Shown here piece after piece: positions 1 to 10,467 of a DNA stretch of 27,080 bases. How positions within the stretch are numbered: the first letter of the stretch is position 1; every line of letters starts with the position of its first letter. The notes beneath the pieces are model-generated. The model saw nothing but the letters and a program-made list of their open reading frames with translations, did no database searches and was not told the DNA's origin. Source of the DNA: Dimargaris cristalligena (taxonomy: Eukaryota; Kickxellomycota; Dimargaritomycetes; Dimargaritales; Dimargaritaceae); assembly GCA_027576995.1 (NCBI GenBank), contig JANBQC010000387.1:1-27080 (forward strand), given 5' to 3'. The translations under genes and the position numbers were made by a program.

Positions 1-1562
1 TGAATGGCTTATAACTGGGTGGGAAAAGATGAAGACTGATATTTGGTGATGTTCTTCATCTTTTCTAAACTAAAAATGGTTTGGCCGGGATATGCTATTA
101 GGGATTAAGCAGGCCCGGCCACAACATAGCCCAACCAGAAATAGACGTATATTATAAACTGCTACAAAACATGTATATATATCATAAAATCGGGTAACTA
201 TCGATATATCCTTAGTCCAGAGTGTAGATACAATTGTGCTATTTATTTGAGTGCCAACAAATCGTCACTTAAACGGCCCAATTGATAGATTCCCTAAGTA
301 AAATTATGGAATCTGGTATATGCCATTTAACGACAAATTTTAGACGGTATCGGATATCCAGTAGTACGAACAATAAGTTGGTGGGAAATAGGATAATGGC
401 CCAGTTGAGGCAGACTCCCATTGCGAGAGTTTACTGTTCGAAAGGTATGGGTGACTAGGCCAGTAATGAAGTTTGGGTATTGAAGGGCGAAGAGAAAATG
501 TATAATCCGCCATTGGGTTAAGAGGTACCCCTGCCCTCCCCTTAAGTCGAATGGTAAATTATACTTGATTCGCCCATATTTTGTCGAGGTGACCATTAGA
601 GGAAGTATACCCCAAACTACTCATATTAATACAAAGATTCTGTGGTTCTAGGAAACCATTGCTTTCCCAAGTGGGTAATACTATTTCCGCTTGCTGCCAG
701 CTAACTGAAGGGCTATAGTCTGTTCCAAGGAAGGGTGGTTGGAGGCAATTGAGTCAATGGCTAATCAACTCAGGCTTGCAAGAGAACCAACTCTAAGAAA
801 AAGATATGGTAAACCCCTATTAAGAAAATTCGGCATATGGTGCGAATGCAGAGATAATTTACTCATACTCCCCCGATCATCTTTCTCTCCATCTGAATGA
901 AAAATATTTACTAGCCTACTTCAACACCAGTGAAAATACAGTTGGGGCTACCAATTGTCTATTCAAATTAGTCATGGCATAAGTCTTTCCGATTCAAAGA
1001 TTAGCGTTGCTCGAACCCCTGATGAACAAGTAGTCGTGGTAATGTTTGTTATACACAGGCATTGCACACCATTCTCAAGAGTATTTCACTTCGGATACAA
1101 TGAATAGTTAACATCATTATGTCAAAAATATAGGGGATGGGTGCTCCATGACCATCGGCAGTATCTCCTTCAGGTACCTTTAATTTTGGTTGACAGTCGC
1201 ATTACAGAACGTGCCGGAGAGTACTCTCTTTGAGTCCTCAGGCCGGCTCCATTATATAATTCGATTGTATCCTTCTATTGACCGAAAGCTGGGGGGCGGG
1301 GAGTAGTAGTGGGGCGTAGGGAGTAGGGAACAAATTCCCTACACAGTCTCGCATTTCCTCCGCACCGCTTTACCTTTGCTATTATAAATAGTCACCGGTC
1401 TTGGTGCTATTGACTGCATCCACTTCTGCCCAGTTCATCCCAACCTCTTGTTGCAGCCAACTGGCTGACTATGTACTTCACCGCTACCTAATCACTCACA
1501 CCAAACTTCTTTCCTCACAGGTACCATTATATATTAACACGGAATTGATTGCCCTGGGTCTA
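1..1562. other. intergenic, no gene seen
   Basis: AT-rich stretch with only short open frames. The longest, about 89 codons on the minus strand at 327-596, has no motif, no recognisable domain and no splice context I can use. A TATA-like TATAAATA stands at 1383-1390 on the plus strand, and a pyrimidine-rich stretch ending in CACAG runs up to 1519. These could be promoter and 5' UTR splice elements of the speculative small gene that begins at 1563. I see no RNA gene here. Confidence 0.5.
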
Positions 1563-2014
1563 ATGACCGTGGCTGTACCGGCCCTATTCGCTGCTAGTCT
1601 CGGAGTCGCACTGGCCATGCTGGTTCAATGTAGCCCCTCAGCCGCTTGCCCTCAGACTGACTGCAGAAACCATGGCCCCGGGATTCAGGAAAGCCAAACA
1701 ATCATACAGGTGTTCAATACCAACTGTAAGGCCGCCAAGGCCGCTCTGGAAGAATGAATGCACGAGAAGGTTGTCCAGACCAATCAAAGTGACTATCCTG
1801 GGGCGTAATGTGTCAATTTTAAAAAGCCGAGTTGACCAGGTTACTCTGCGCTAGACTGCTACCCCAGGACCGTCAAGATGAAGCTGCAGGGCCCAACCAG
1901 CTCAAGGCCTCTCATATCCCCCAACGCAATTCGGAACCCGAGTGTATCAATTGCACCAATTACTGCATAGGCGATAATTGTGTAGACAAATGCTGTTGCT
2001 GTCCCTTTAATTAG
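1563..2014 (+). CDS. possible small secreted cysteine-rich peptide (two exons, speculative)
   Basis: The proposed first exon is 1563-1709 and the second 1868-2014, giving 97 residues. Exon 1 starts with MTVAVPALFAASLGVALAML, a good signal-peptide shape, followed by three cysteines. Exon 2 ends with eight Cys in 20 residues, spaced C-x2-C-x3-C-x4-C-x3-CCCC, just before the stop. The phases match (both exons are 147 nt) and the acceptor CCCCAG with a pyrimidine-rich lead is good. The donor is GTGTTC, which is poor, and this is the main weakness. Unspliced, exon 1 would instead read to a stop at 1757 as a 64-residue secreted peptide. A Cys-rich effector or a metallothionein-like peptide are both conceivable, but I recognise no family. 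An open frame on the opposite strand overlaps exon 2 and may be the real signal. Confidence 0.2.
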
Positions 2015-2107
2015 TTTTTCGAGGGCTGCCTGCCTTGTTGTATTGTGTCCATTTATAATGACATGTGTGGGTGGATGCTGTCCATATAGTGTCTCCCGGA
2101 ATTCCAT
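1859..2107 (-). CDS. possible small single-pass membrane peptide (antisense to the Cys-rich candidate)
   Basis: A continuous 82-codon frame begins at an ATG at 2107. It carries one strongly hydrophobic stretch, roughly residues 38-60 (around FVYTIIAYAVIGAI), preceded by a basic segment with Arg and Lys. No family is recognised. The frame is compact and unspliced but has no clear promoter. Its ACA-GCA-ACA-GCA codons are what generates the cysteine run on the other strand, so at most one of the two overlapping candidates is likely to be real. A chance frame is a reasonable alternative. Confidence 0.15.
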   Translation of the reverse strand: MEFRETLYGQHPPTHVIINGHNTTRQAALEKLIKGTATAFVYTIIAYAVIGAIDTLGFRIALGDMRGLELVGPCSFILTVLG

Positions 2108-2114
2108 GATCAAT

Positions 2115-4070
2115 TACCAGTGTTAGATATTACACCCCACGCATAATTAATCCAAAAATCCTATATGTAGCTTGATTTTATCCCACCAACGTCCATTTCA
2201 ACTATTTCTCTTCTATCATTGTTAATAAAGCTGGTATTTTCAGAGAACTTTGGTCATCACAATACCCTATTCCCCCTCACCCACCGGTAAGCATGGGTTC
2301 CAGCACCCCCAAATCCGGCCTGTCTGTATTCTTGAGGAACCTTATACCTGCAATCTGGGGACCCTCTAAGTGGGTGGCTAAAATAGCTGGAGAAGGAAGC
2401 CAAGGTCATTCTGTGTATACCGAAGTCTAATACCCCAAAAGTAGAATAACCCAGTGCTATAAATTAATAGACCCACTTTGTAATATTTGAGTTGCCACTG
2501 ACTATCAGAATATTAAATAATCTATCAGTTGGTCAGTTGGGTAGTATTAGGAATAGGAATAGAAATAGAAATAGGCAAATGTCAGTCCAACTAGATTATA
2601 ATAGTTACCTTTTGCATTGTCAATTATCTTATATATATTCACTCCCCAATTGTAAAAAATAAAAAACGGTATACAATGATGATATCCACGGCTTTTATAT
2701 AACTCATTTTCTTGTTTTCTCTTCCAGTGTATTTGCTAGACAAATCAGATGAAATGGTTAGCATGTCCGTGTGGTTACGTAAGTTAGAGATTCACAGGTG
2801 TGTGAGTGTACTTACACTTTGGTGAATATCAGTATATATTGGCCAAGCATTCAAATGAGGCCCACATTCAGCCCAGACTGCCCAATTGACGTATTCACCC
2901 AACAACCTTGGGCATTTTTGTGTAAATGAAGCATAGTTATATGCATGCACATATAGTTGTGGATAGTGGCTCGCATAACATCTGTAATTGGCTAAACACA
3001 TCATTCAGGGGTGGGTCATTAGAACTCCTCAGCAAAGGCGGCCATTACATAGATTAATACTAGTTACCTAATTCATGTTCTCGCCACTGCCAGATTCACA
3101 ATGTGTATGTTCATTTACAAGTAAACCCGGATATGCAAAAAATTAAGTAAAAAATGGCAAATGAGAAAGTTCGGGAAGGAAACTCATTAATTCCAAAATG
3201 CTTTATGTAATGGTAGTACTGCAGAGACAGGTATCCAATGGACAGAATAAGTGGTGGTTGGTTTGGGAGGGACTGTGTTGCTGGAATTTAAAGAAGTACT
3301 CACCTGCCAATACTCTAGATAGCCCCAGTTAAAATTGAAGGCTTACAGTCTATTCAGGGCTCTGTAGGCTATCCAAAATTTACCTGTGGACTAGTCAAAC
3401 TTGTGGGTGAGAGTGAGGAAAAGAGAGGGTGATGAATAATAAATAACTACTCACTTCAAACTAGTCTGTATACCCCATGCTCTAGTTGATGGCTGGAATG
3501 AACCCATATTCATAGTGGTGTCAGGCCCCCTTTGACTATCTTCTAAGGCATTCTTTCCCTGACATGGATGTTCCAGAGGGGCAGCATGTGGGCTTAAAAG
3601 CCTGCATATGTTAGACCGGATAGAGAGGCTGACAGTGCAGCAGATGGTATTCCTGCTCCAATAAGAGTAGCAGGAAACCAAGACCAAAAGGTGCATTGAT
3701 GTAGACTCACTGACTTCCTTGTTTTAACGAAAATCATATCCATTATCCTACATCAATAAATTGGGCAGTACATTGTCCATTAACAACTATATTATCAGTG
3801 ACTACTGGCTGTTCAGGTTTTAAGGTGGATAAATTGATTTGCATAATTTAAATTTGGGAGGAAGGAAAGATGCTACAGGGTCTATGGGTACATCTATGCA
3901 TAGGCAGGATTATCCATAGCACTACAGGAGTAAGGTATGGACAGATCAGCACTGCAGCATCCTATTAATATAACTGTGACAATGGGAGCATGCTACTGCT
4001 TGTGGTGAACTTACCGCATTTTTTCCCTACTTTTATTTTTAATCCATTTTTCATACTTATCGGAAGTACG
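2115..4070. other. AT-rich intergenic, no gene seen
   Basis: No open frame longer than about 80 codons, and none with a motif. Several donor-like or acceptor-like words occur on the minus strand (for example near 3300 and 3378), but the stretches between them do not make a coherent frame. The region is consistent with decayed or noncoding DNA. Confidence 0.45.
2548..2574. repeat. short imperfect TAGGAA/TAGAAA hexamer repeat
   Basis: About four and a half tandem hexamers, two TAGGAA followed by two TAGAAA and a partial unit. It is a simple microsatellite in noncoding sequence. Confidence 0.7.
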
Positions 4071-4258
4071 CCCCTGACGAGTGAATGAGCCCCTGCCCCT
4101 GCCCCTGCCCCTGATGAGTATAGTCATTTTTCTTCCATTTTCATTATTATATTGTTTTTCCTATTATTATATTTTATACCCTTGACTGTGATGCACCCCT
4201 GCCCCTGACCAGATGATACCCCTGCATTCACACTGCCCCTGGCCCGACTGCGCCCCTG
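4071..4258. repeat. cluster of ten CCCCTG hexamers, four in tandem
   Basis: CCCCTG occurs once at 4071-4076, four times head to tail at 4090-4113, twice in tandem at 4196-4207, and singly at 4219, 4236 and 4253. All copies are on the plus strand. The flanks are AT-rich, so the C-rich words stand out. CCCCT is the core of the yeast stress-response element bound by Msn2/Msn4-type zinc fingers. Whether such a factor acts in this organism is inference. The cluster sits about 220-410 bp upstream of a TATA-like element. It could equally be a degraded tandem array. Confidence 0.55.
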
Positions 4259-4480
4259 TTCAAAGAATAGCTAACAATAGCTTTCTCCCTTTCTTTTTTT
4301 CCCTTCTATTGTTTCACATTGAATTTATTGGTTACCCGAGTATTACCTATCCTTTGTGATGACTAATTTCATTGTCTAGGAACTCCCCTCCCTTTCCCTC
4401 TGCTTAGTCATCCAATATTCTGGGACCTTCTCTCCCTTTCTCTATTATTCATCTATCTTTTTATTTAGGCTTCCTCTTTC

Positions 4481-4569
4481 GAGTATAAATACTCCCACTT
4501 ACTGCCACCTCTTGGAACAGCAAGTCTATCATCACCTTTCCCTTTTTATCACCTATCTTTTTGAATAAA
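4481..4569 (+). promoter_or_regulatory. orphan TATA element followed closely by a poly(A) signal (promoter or LTR remnant)
   Basis: GAGTATAAATACTC at 4481-4494 has a TATA-like core flanked by inverted GAGTA/TACTC arms. It lies in a T/C-rich stretch, and AATAAA follows at 4564-4569, about 75 bp downstream. TATA and a polyadenylation signal this close together are typical of the U3-R region of an LTR. I could not find a second copy, target-site duplications, a primer-binding site or gag/pol reading frames. An ordinary promoter of an unrecognised gene is the alternative. The following frame to 4863 has no ATG at its start and no motif. Confidence 0.25.
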
Positions 4570-4619
4570 GTTCAGTTTTCAAGGATTTGAGTTCAGTTCT
4601 TTACAGCAAGCATTTCTAC

Positions 4620-5912
4620 CTGAAGGGTGGGGCTGGAAGAACTATACCCATGCAGTTGCCATTTGCAATACATATATTTCATTACAATAGAGCCAACTGG
4701 TAAAGCTCAGGGTGTAACTACAACTGGTCTCTGCAAAGAGAAATGCACACTAAGGTTTACACAATTTAAAGGGAAATATTATAGCAAAGGAGCCACATCT
4801 GCCTGGGATTATTTGGGTATTTTGGGGTTGATGATAATATGCAATAATATTAAAATTAGTTGAATTTGAACTATATATACTATGAATCATTTTTTATATA
4901 TAGCTATATTTATAGGGGTGTGCAATATTAGTAGATCTGGGGTTTTGGGATAGACTAAAGGGGAATGATAGTCATTAACAATATTTTAATATATACCAGT
5001 TAAAGAAACTGCCTAGTAGAATTTGGCTCTATGAAAGAAACATCCTGTATAACCTCCTGTTGGCCCTCCTAATCTGACTTAATCCAGACCTAATGATCAC
5101 CCATCCTATTTAGGCCTTATAGTGCCATACTAACCCTCCTATAGTTACCCCCAGTACTATGGGGTCATCCTTTATTATATAACCCCACTCATTTGACCCC
5201 AACACTTTGCACTCTAAATACTCAACTTGCTGATCCAAGACTCTTCCAGTTCCCATAAGAGTCTTCCTGATATGAAGCCATCTGGTCAGATTCTTTACTT
5301 ATCCATACCATGGTCTTAGTAATCTTTCCCTTGGGACCTCCCTCTAGAGCCATCCCTGTGTATATATAATTAGGCCCCACTGGGACTGGTTTGATTCCTT
5401 AGCTTATTATTACCCCCTAGTTTACCCCAATAAACTCTATATATACTTACCCCCCTTATACTAACTAGTAAGTGTACCTACTGTATGTCCCTGACATTTA
5501 CCTGCATTCTCCTTTATTGGTTAATACTACACCCTCATCCTAATACTAGTAGCCCACTTGGCCAAGCCTAAGCCCTGCCTACTGTTAGAAGCCTATCCTT
5601 GGGACTCTTAATAGACTAAGAGTGGTAAACCCAGGCAACACCTCCCACTTTGATAATGGCTTCCCTCTCTACTTCTTATCTAGTAATTGTAAATGACTTA
5701 CTTATGTACTGGCCATTACATGGCATCTCACTGAGTAATTTATTTTATTAGTCAGACCTAGTCTAACTGATACAAAGTGCGGCAATTCAACTTGCTATAC
5801 AGATAAAAGGCCACTATGGGGTTGAAGAAATGCCAAGGGGTATTGGGGGGCATCACCTGACTAAGTATATATATATATACTTGTAAATGCAGTAGTCTCT
5901 TAGCACCTCACT
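4620..5912. other. intergenic, no gene seen
   Basis: AT-rich, with many stops in all frames after 4863. Another TATA-like word (TATTATATAA near 5174) and a CAATAAAC near 5429 repeat the promoter/poly(A)-like texture seen at 4481-4569, without an intervening coding frame. The right end contains the presumed 3' untranslated region of BOS1, including an (AT)n tract around 5866-5880. Confidence 0.45.
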
Positions 5913-7114
5913 CTACCGGAAAAAATGGATTAAAAACCAAATAAACCCAATAGTAGCAATGACGCCTGTCCAGAAGACCCACTTGTCCTGGGTCGTTCGC
6001 CGTTCAATGTAATGAATAACCGATCGGGAGAGGCCTAAGGTGTTGGCCGTATCCAGGATTTTTCGGCGAGAGTTTTTAAGCCATCCGCGCTGTTCACGTA
6101 GATTAGAAAGGGCGGCCTGGGCCGTCTCGATAAACCCGTCAATGGCACCCTCGGATTGTTGCAGACTGTTTTGTTCGCGGTGGACATAGTCCATTTCGAT
6201 GGCTGTGGCTTCAAATGGCTATAGATCGGATGGGGCAGGAAAGCAAAATACAAGAAACGGGGCCACGGTACATTCAACCCAGGTATAACACAGAGGGGGT
6301 GATTGGAGGGTGAGAAAATGTGTAGAGCAAGCGGGGGTAGATGCCTGAGGTTGGCGAACAGAGGATTCTGTAGTAAGTGATGATACAGCCTGGAGAATAA
6401 GCCATACACCTGGTGGTCATGTCGTCTTGGCGGCCGAATTGTGACGATATAATAGTCTTCTTTGGAAACTTACCTTATTCGAATCAGTTGGCCGACGCTG
6501 CATCAGCTCTTGACGATGGGCGGTCTGGGTCTGTTTCGTCTGTTCCTTGACTTTTTCCCGCTCCAAGCGCTGGCTCAGGTTATTGTATTCATCAAGGAAA
6601 GTTCGAATGCGCTCTTTAGCCTGCTGCTGGCGCTGTACGACGAATTCCTTTTGACTAAGCGACTGATACTTTTGAATAGATTGGTGAAAGCTGGCAAGGC
6701 GGGTTTCCAGTTCGGCTGCAACGTAAGTAAGCGTATAAATGGGTGATGAGATGAGGGTGAGGGGAGGAAATGGGGAATTAGATAGGGTGTTTAGGCATGG
6801 TTGGTATAGGAAGACCTAGGCTGAACTGGAGTTGTGAAAATGGGGGTCATGTCTGACAGCACTGGTAAACTGAGGAACTAAAGGCTCGGCATTTCAACCG
6901 GTACGCCGGATGGGTATTCGACCATTTCATTTAAACTATTTTTTTTTCTCTAGACTGGGGGGGATTAGTACACCCATTGAAGGCGAGAGATGGACAAAGC
7001 AGCGCGATGCTTACCTCGGAGAGCGGGCGTTACATCGACTCCGGACTCGTACTTGGTCAAGTCCTGCTGAAGCAGAAACAGCTGCTTTTTGGCAGTATTA
7101 TATGTGGAATTCAT
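5913..7114 (-). CDS. BOS1: Bos1/membrin-type Golgi Qb-SNARE
   Basis: Three exons: 7114-7015, 6715-6474 and 6218-5913, giving 215 residues (human GOSR2 is about 212, yeast Bos1 about 244). Donors are GTAAGC and GTAAGT, acceptors GCAG and ATAG, and phases agree. Residues 1-114 form the N-terminal helical region (MNSTYNTAKKQL start, then Gln/Glu-rich coiled-coil sequence). The Qb SNARE motif follows at about 125-190, with the zero-layer glutamine probably Q157 in LREQRGWL. The membrin-type signature KILDTANTLGLS leads into IERR and a C-terminal anchor at about 194-214. In known systems this protein joins Sed5, Bet1 and Sec22 in fusion of ER-derived vesicles with the cis-Golgi. The start fits the M-N-x-x-Y beginning of the family. 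The downstream frame on this strand is an unrelated membrane protein. GOSR1/Gos1 is less likely, because the GLS/ERR spacing fits membrin. Confidence 0.93.
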
Positions 7115-7736
7115 GGCCAAACTGGTAATGGGAGAATGAAGAGTAAACGAAATGCTATATGTACAAGAAAATAGAAGTCAAGGATGAAAGACATCTGGTG
7201 GCCAAGGCACTGTGGACTATTCTCAGGCTGGGTATAGCAGCCAAGCCGGCTGGTAGAGGTGTAGAGGTAGGATAGGTGGAGGGGCTAGTTAATATCGTCA
7301 GTAATATATTGGATGTTTCGATAGTCTCGCACAAACAGCCTACACCTACATAATCACTATAATGGAAGCCTCTTTTTATAATATTCGTAACACACCCCTT
7401 GCCACTCTACATCCTAATTGGTAAACTGGTGTCCACCCGGCTACTGAAGCCTCCTCTTTTGGCTACCTGTCGCGTATGTAAAATAAAAAAACCCCCAGCC
7501 CCAGCACAACCATTCGCATATCGCATTTCAATATAATTATTTAGTATTATTATTCTATCAGACACCACTGGTGCTTTTGGGGCATTATGTCATTAGCATA
7601 ACATCAATCCAATTGGGAAATACAATTGCCTGGTTAGTAGTCACCTTTTCATAGACCCCCTAGGATACACACATTAGGCTAGTAAAATTAGTACGGCCAA
7701 AAAAATAGACCCTATCCACTATCAAACCGAAAGAAG
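7115..7736. other. spacer between BOS1 and the upstream membrane-protein gene
   Basis: Purine-rich on the plus strand from 7115 to about 7290, so pyrimidine-rich in the sense of BOS1. This suits a leader or promoter. A TATA-like word reads TATAAAAA on the minus strand at about 7373-7380, some 260 bp before the BOS1 start. The remainder should hold the 3' untranslated region of the gene ending at 7737. No further coding frame is seen. Confidence 0.5.
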
Positions 7737-8869
7737 TTAGCCAAAGGACGAAAGGGTTGAAATAGTGTCATCAAAGCGAGCCCGGCGCATGGGCGAAGGG
7801 GGTCGGTACTGGGGCACCGCCGGCTCGGGAGGGGAATTGAGTCCCAATAGTTGCTGCTGAAGGGCCAGGCGTCTCAACCGACGACGCTTCCGAAGCACCA
7901 ATAAACCGAACAACGTCATGGCCAACACGCACAGTAATATTGCCGAAATAACAATCGCCAAAATTACCTCGGAACTCAGGCGGATTCGGGTGGTATTCGA
8001 CGAGTGGGAGTCGCTGGGAGTAAGGTAGACCCGCAAATAAGCCCGCCGGGGCAAATTGGCCGCACTCGAATCTAATTCACTCAAATCCACGCTTGGGTCG
8101 CCGCCTAACACCGCCGCCTCATTGGCAAACGAAAAGGTGTTGTTTTCGATGGCCTGCACCACATTTTCCAAATAGGTACCCAAATCGCCGGGGATAACGC
8201 AATTGTCCTTGGTGGCCAGCTTGCGGGCATAGAGTACGTCGACCTCGCCCTGGGTACTGTACAGAAGCGCAAGATTGGTAAGACGCAAATCTTCATCTTT
8301 AAGAATCGAGAAAATTTTGCCGTACCTGTCGAAATTATACAGAGTTACGTAGCCGTCGGGAATCGTCAAGTTTTGGGTAGGAGTATCCTTCCAGATGTAA
8401 AGAAATCCCTAGTGTGAGGAGTAGTTTCAAAGAATGCATCCCAAGACGAGTAGGGATTAGCGGACGGACAAAATAAATTGATGTACACTGAAACTTAAGA
8501 AAAGCTAAAATACCCCAAAAAGGGCCACGGCCAACCCCGCCTATGACGATGTCTAATAAAGAGGTGTCTGGCGGTTAGAGATTCACTCGTCGCTCTACTG
8601 CCCACACAATAATCGAGAAACGAAAAGGCTACCCCCGCGATAGTAAACTCGACCCGACTTACCGAATCCTGGGTTGGAACATTGACTAACCCCGTATACC
8701 TTGGCGAATCCTTGACGTCCTGCAGTTTAACGGTAGATGCGTTGACCTTGATGGTTGTCAGGTCGGGAGACATGAGAAGGATGTCTAAGTAGATACTTAA
8801 ATCCGCGTTGGCCCAGACGGAATGGGCGCCAGCCAATAGCCCGACCAGGAATACGATGGCTTTAAACAT
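7737..8869 (-). CDS. unrecognised type I membrane protein with signal peptide
   Basis: Two exons, 8869-8663 and 8408-7737, giving 292 residues. The donor is TCG|GTAAGT, the acceptor CACACTAG, and the phase is zero. Residues 1-20 are a clear signal peptide ending VWA. The ectodomain, about 21-216, has a single cysteine (C139), four N-glycosylation sequons (N43, N82, N158, N207) and many aromatic or aliphatic beta-like segments. One membrane span lies at about 217-241. A strongly basic RKRRRLRR stop-transfer follows, then a 51-residue cytoplasmic tail that is Pro-rich (SPPEPAVPQYRPPSP) and ends with Ser/Thr-rich sequence. This layout suits a cell-surface or endomembrane receptor or cargo protein, but I do not recognise the family. 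It lacks the Ser/Thr-rich ectodomain of Wsc/Mid2 sensors. Reading through the intron would end at a stop near 8495 and lose the membrane span, so the spliced form is preferred. Confidence 0.72.
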
Positions 8870-9045
8870 ATTGAACGAGTGGCGCTGACCGAAATTGAAG
8901 CTACTGTGTTTCCTCCGACGGGGTCGATGAAATGCTGGGGTAGCCCCGCAGAAATTTAATAATAGAACGAAATAGTCCAGGGAAAAGAAGTAATAATAGT
9001 CAACCCCACGTAATATATATATTAAATGACCGATATTTACCAATA
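8870..9045 (-). promoter_or_regulatory. putative upstream region of the membrane-protein gene
   Basis: A run of alternating TA at about 9010-9023 is a TATA-like candidate some 145 bp before the ATG at 8869. An in-frame upstream extension exists but would bury the signal peptide, so the ATG at 8869 is chosen as the start. No specific factor site is recognised. Confidence 0.25.
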
Positions 9046-10088
9046 GTGAAATCAGTCTACAAACATGAAGGGGGTGGTGTCGAGCGATGTCTATCGACCA
9101 CCAGCGCGACCATACATTTACTTTATATAAAGTGGCGATGGAGGGAGGGTGAGTGGGGGAATAATTTGTTAACGCGCCAGGGAGTTGAGGCGGGCCCCGC
9201 GCTCATAATATTTGACCTTTGTTCCTTCGACTGATGTGAAATCGAAAGGCCATATCAATGGCTATAAACCAAAGCGAACTCCCGACATGGGTTTATTGCG
9301 CAATGAGAGATATCCGGCTGGACGAGACGAACATGGGAGTGATAATAAAGATTAGGAATACCGAAGGGTTGGAATGGAATGGAATAGGTGTAAATACTCT
9401 TCCTAATTTGGCAAGGCCCCTCTCTACCGGACCTAATGGATCCGCATGCAATTGGTGAGGCTGGAAATACCCCCACCCCTACAAAGCTATATTGAGGTTT
9501 TGGCTGGACACAGGGGCCACCTTGTTAATCATGAGCTTGGGAGGCGGTGGAGGAAGTCGCCCTCTTTATGGGCAAGCCAGTCGACCAAACAAAATGGCTG
9601 GTACTGAATCAGCCATGGTTTCCACCGGTCTATTCTTCGACTTTCAGGATTTAATTAGCCCATTACAAGAAGTATGTGACAGTTCTTAGCCTACCTCAAC
9701 TTACGTAGCTATAAGTTATATCGGGAGTCGACCTGGTAAAATCATGTTCAGCCCGGCCAAAATAACGAATATGGGTCATTGGAAAAAGTGGATTTGCATT
9801 GGTGAGAAGGTGAAGGACCTTTGAACAAACAGAAGCCCCGCTGGTCAACCTGGTCACCACCTCACCGAGTGACCTCTCTTTGTGCTAACCACCCTGGACA
9901 AAAACAACACCTTCGTCTTCCTATACCATTTATTTGTACGCCGCCGAGGGGTGGGCGACCGCCCCCTACTGCTTGCACTCAAGAGAAATGCATCAGTCTA
10001 ATCATCGATTAGCTTAGCGAGATTCTAATAAATTGGTATGTAATGATTTCTCACCACTATATAGACGCGTCACCAAAGCAAATAATAA

Positions 10089-10106
10089 ATTTTATTTATT
10101 TATTTT
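10089..10106. repeat. TTTA tetranucleotide repeat
   Basis: Short run of about four TTTA units in noncoding sequence. Confidence 0.6.
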
Positions 10107-10449
10107 TCAAGAAAGAAGTATGATATTTTCACTCTGATTACATACATTGACTCACCCCTGCCCCGCAATCTTGAAATAGAGGTTCTTATATGAATGTTAA
10201 AACGGGCCCTCAAGCTCCAACTAGCTGCTAGGAAGAGAAAGTAGCAAATACTCTAAGCGTGAGAGGATCGCCGGTTCTTGCTTGCCTATTTGAATGACTA
10301 AGCGAACGACGGGGGACACTGTGTTCAAAGTATTGGGAGCAGTAGTGATTTGGCCTATTAGAATGTCTGATATAGGTACAGTTTGAATGGACTAGGTCGG
10401 GGTAAAATTAATGCCCGGTTTCTTGGAAAATGGGGTTTTATCCAGATCC

Positions 10450-10467
10450 CCACACACACACACACAC
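10450..10467. repeat. (CA) dinucleotide repeat
   Basis: Eight CA units in noncoding DNA, preceded by CC. A simple microsatellite. Confidence 0.8.

Noticed and set aside
9492..9689. Frame reading FWLDTGATLLIM, resembling a retroviral-type aspartic protease D-T-G-A motif
   Set aside because: The frame starts at TTG. The rest lacks the second hydrophobic-hydrophobic-Gly motif, and no neighbouring gag, reverse transcriptase or integrase frame exists. Four matching residues are likely by chance.
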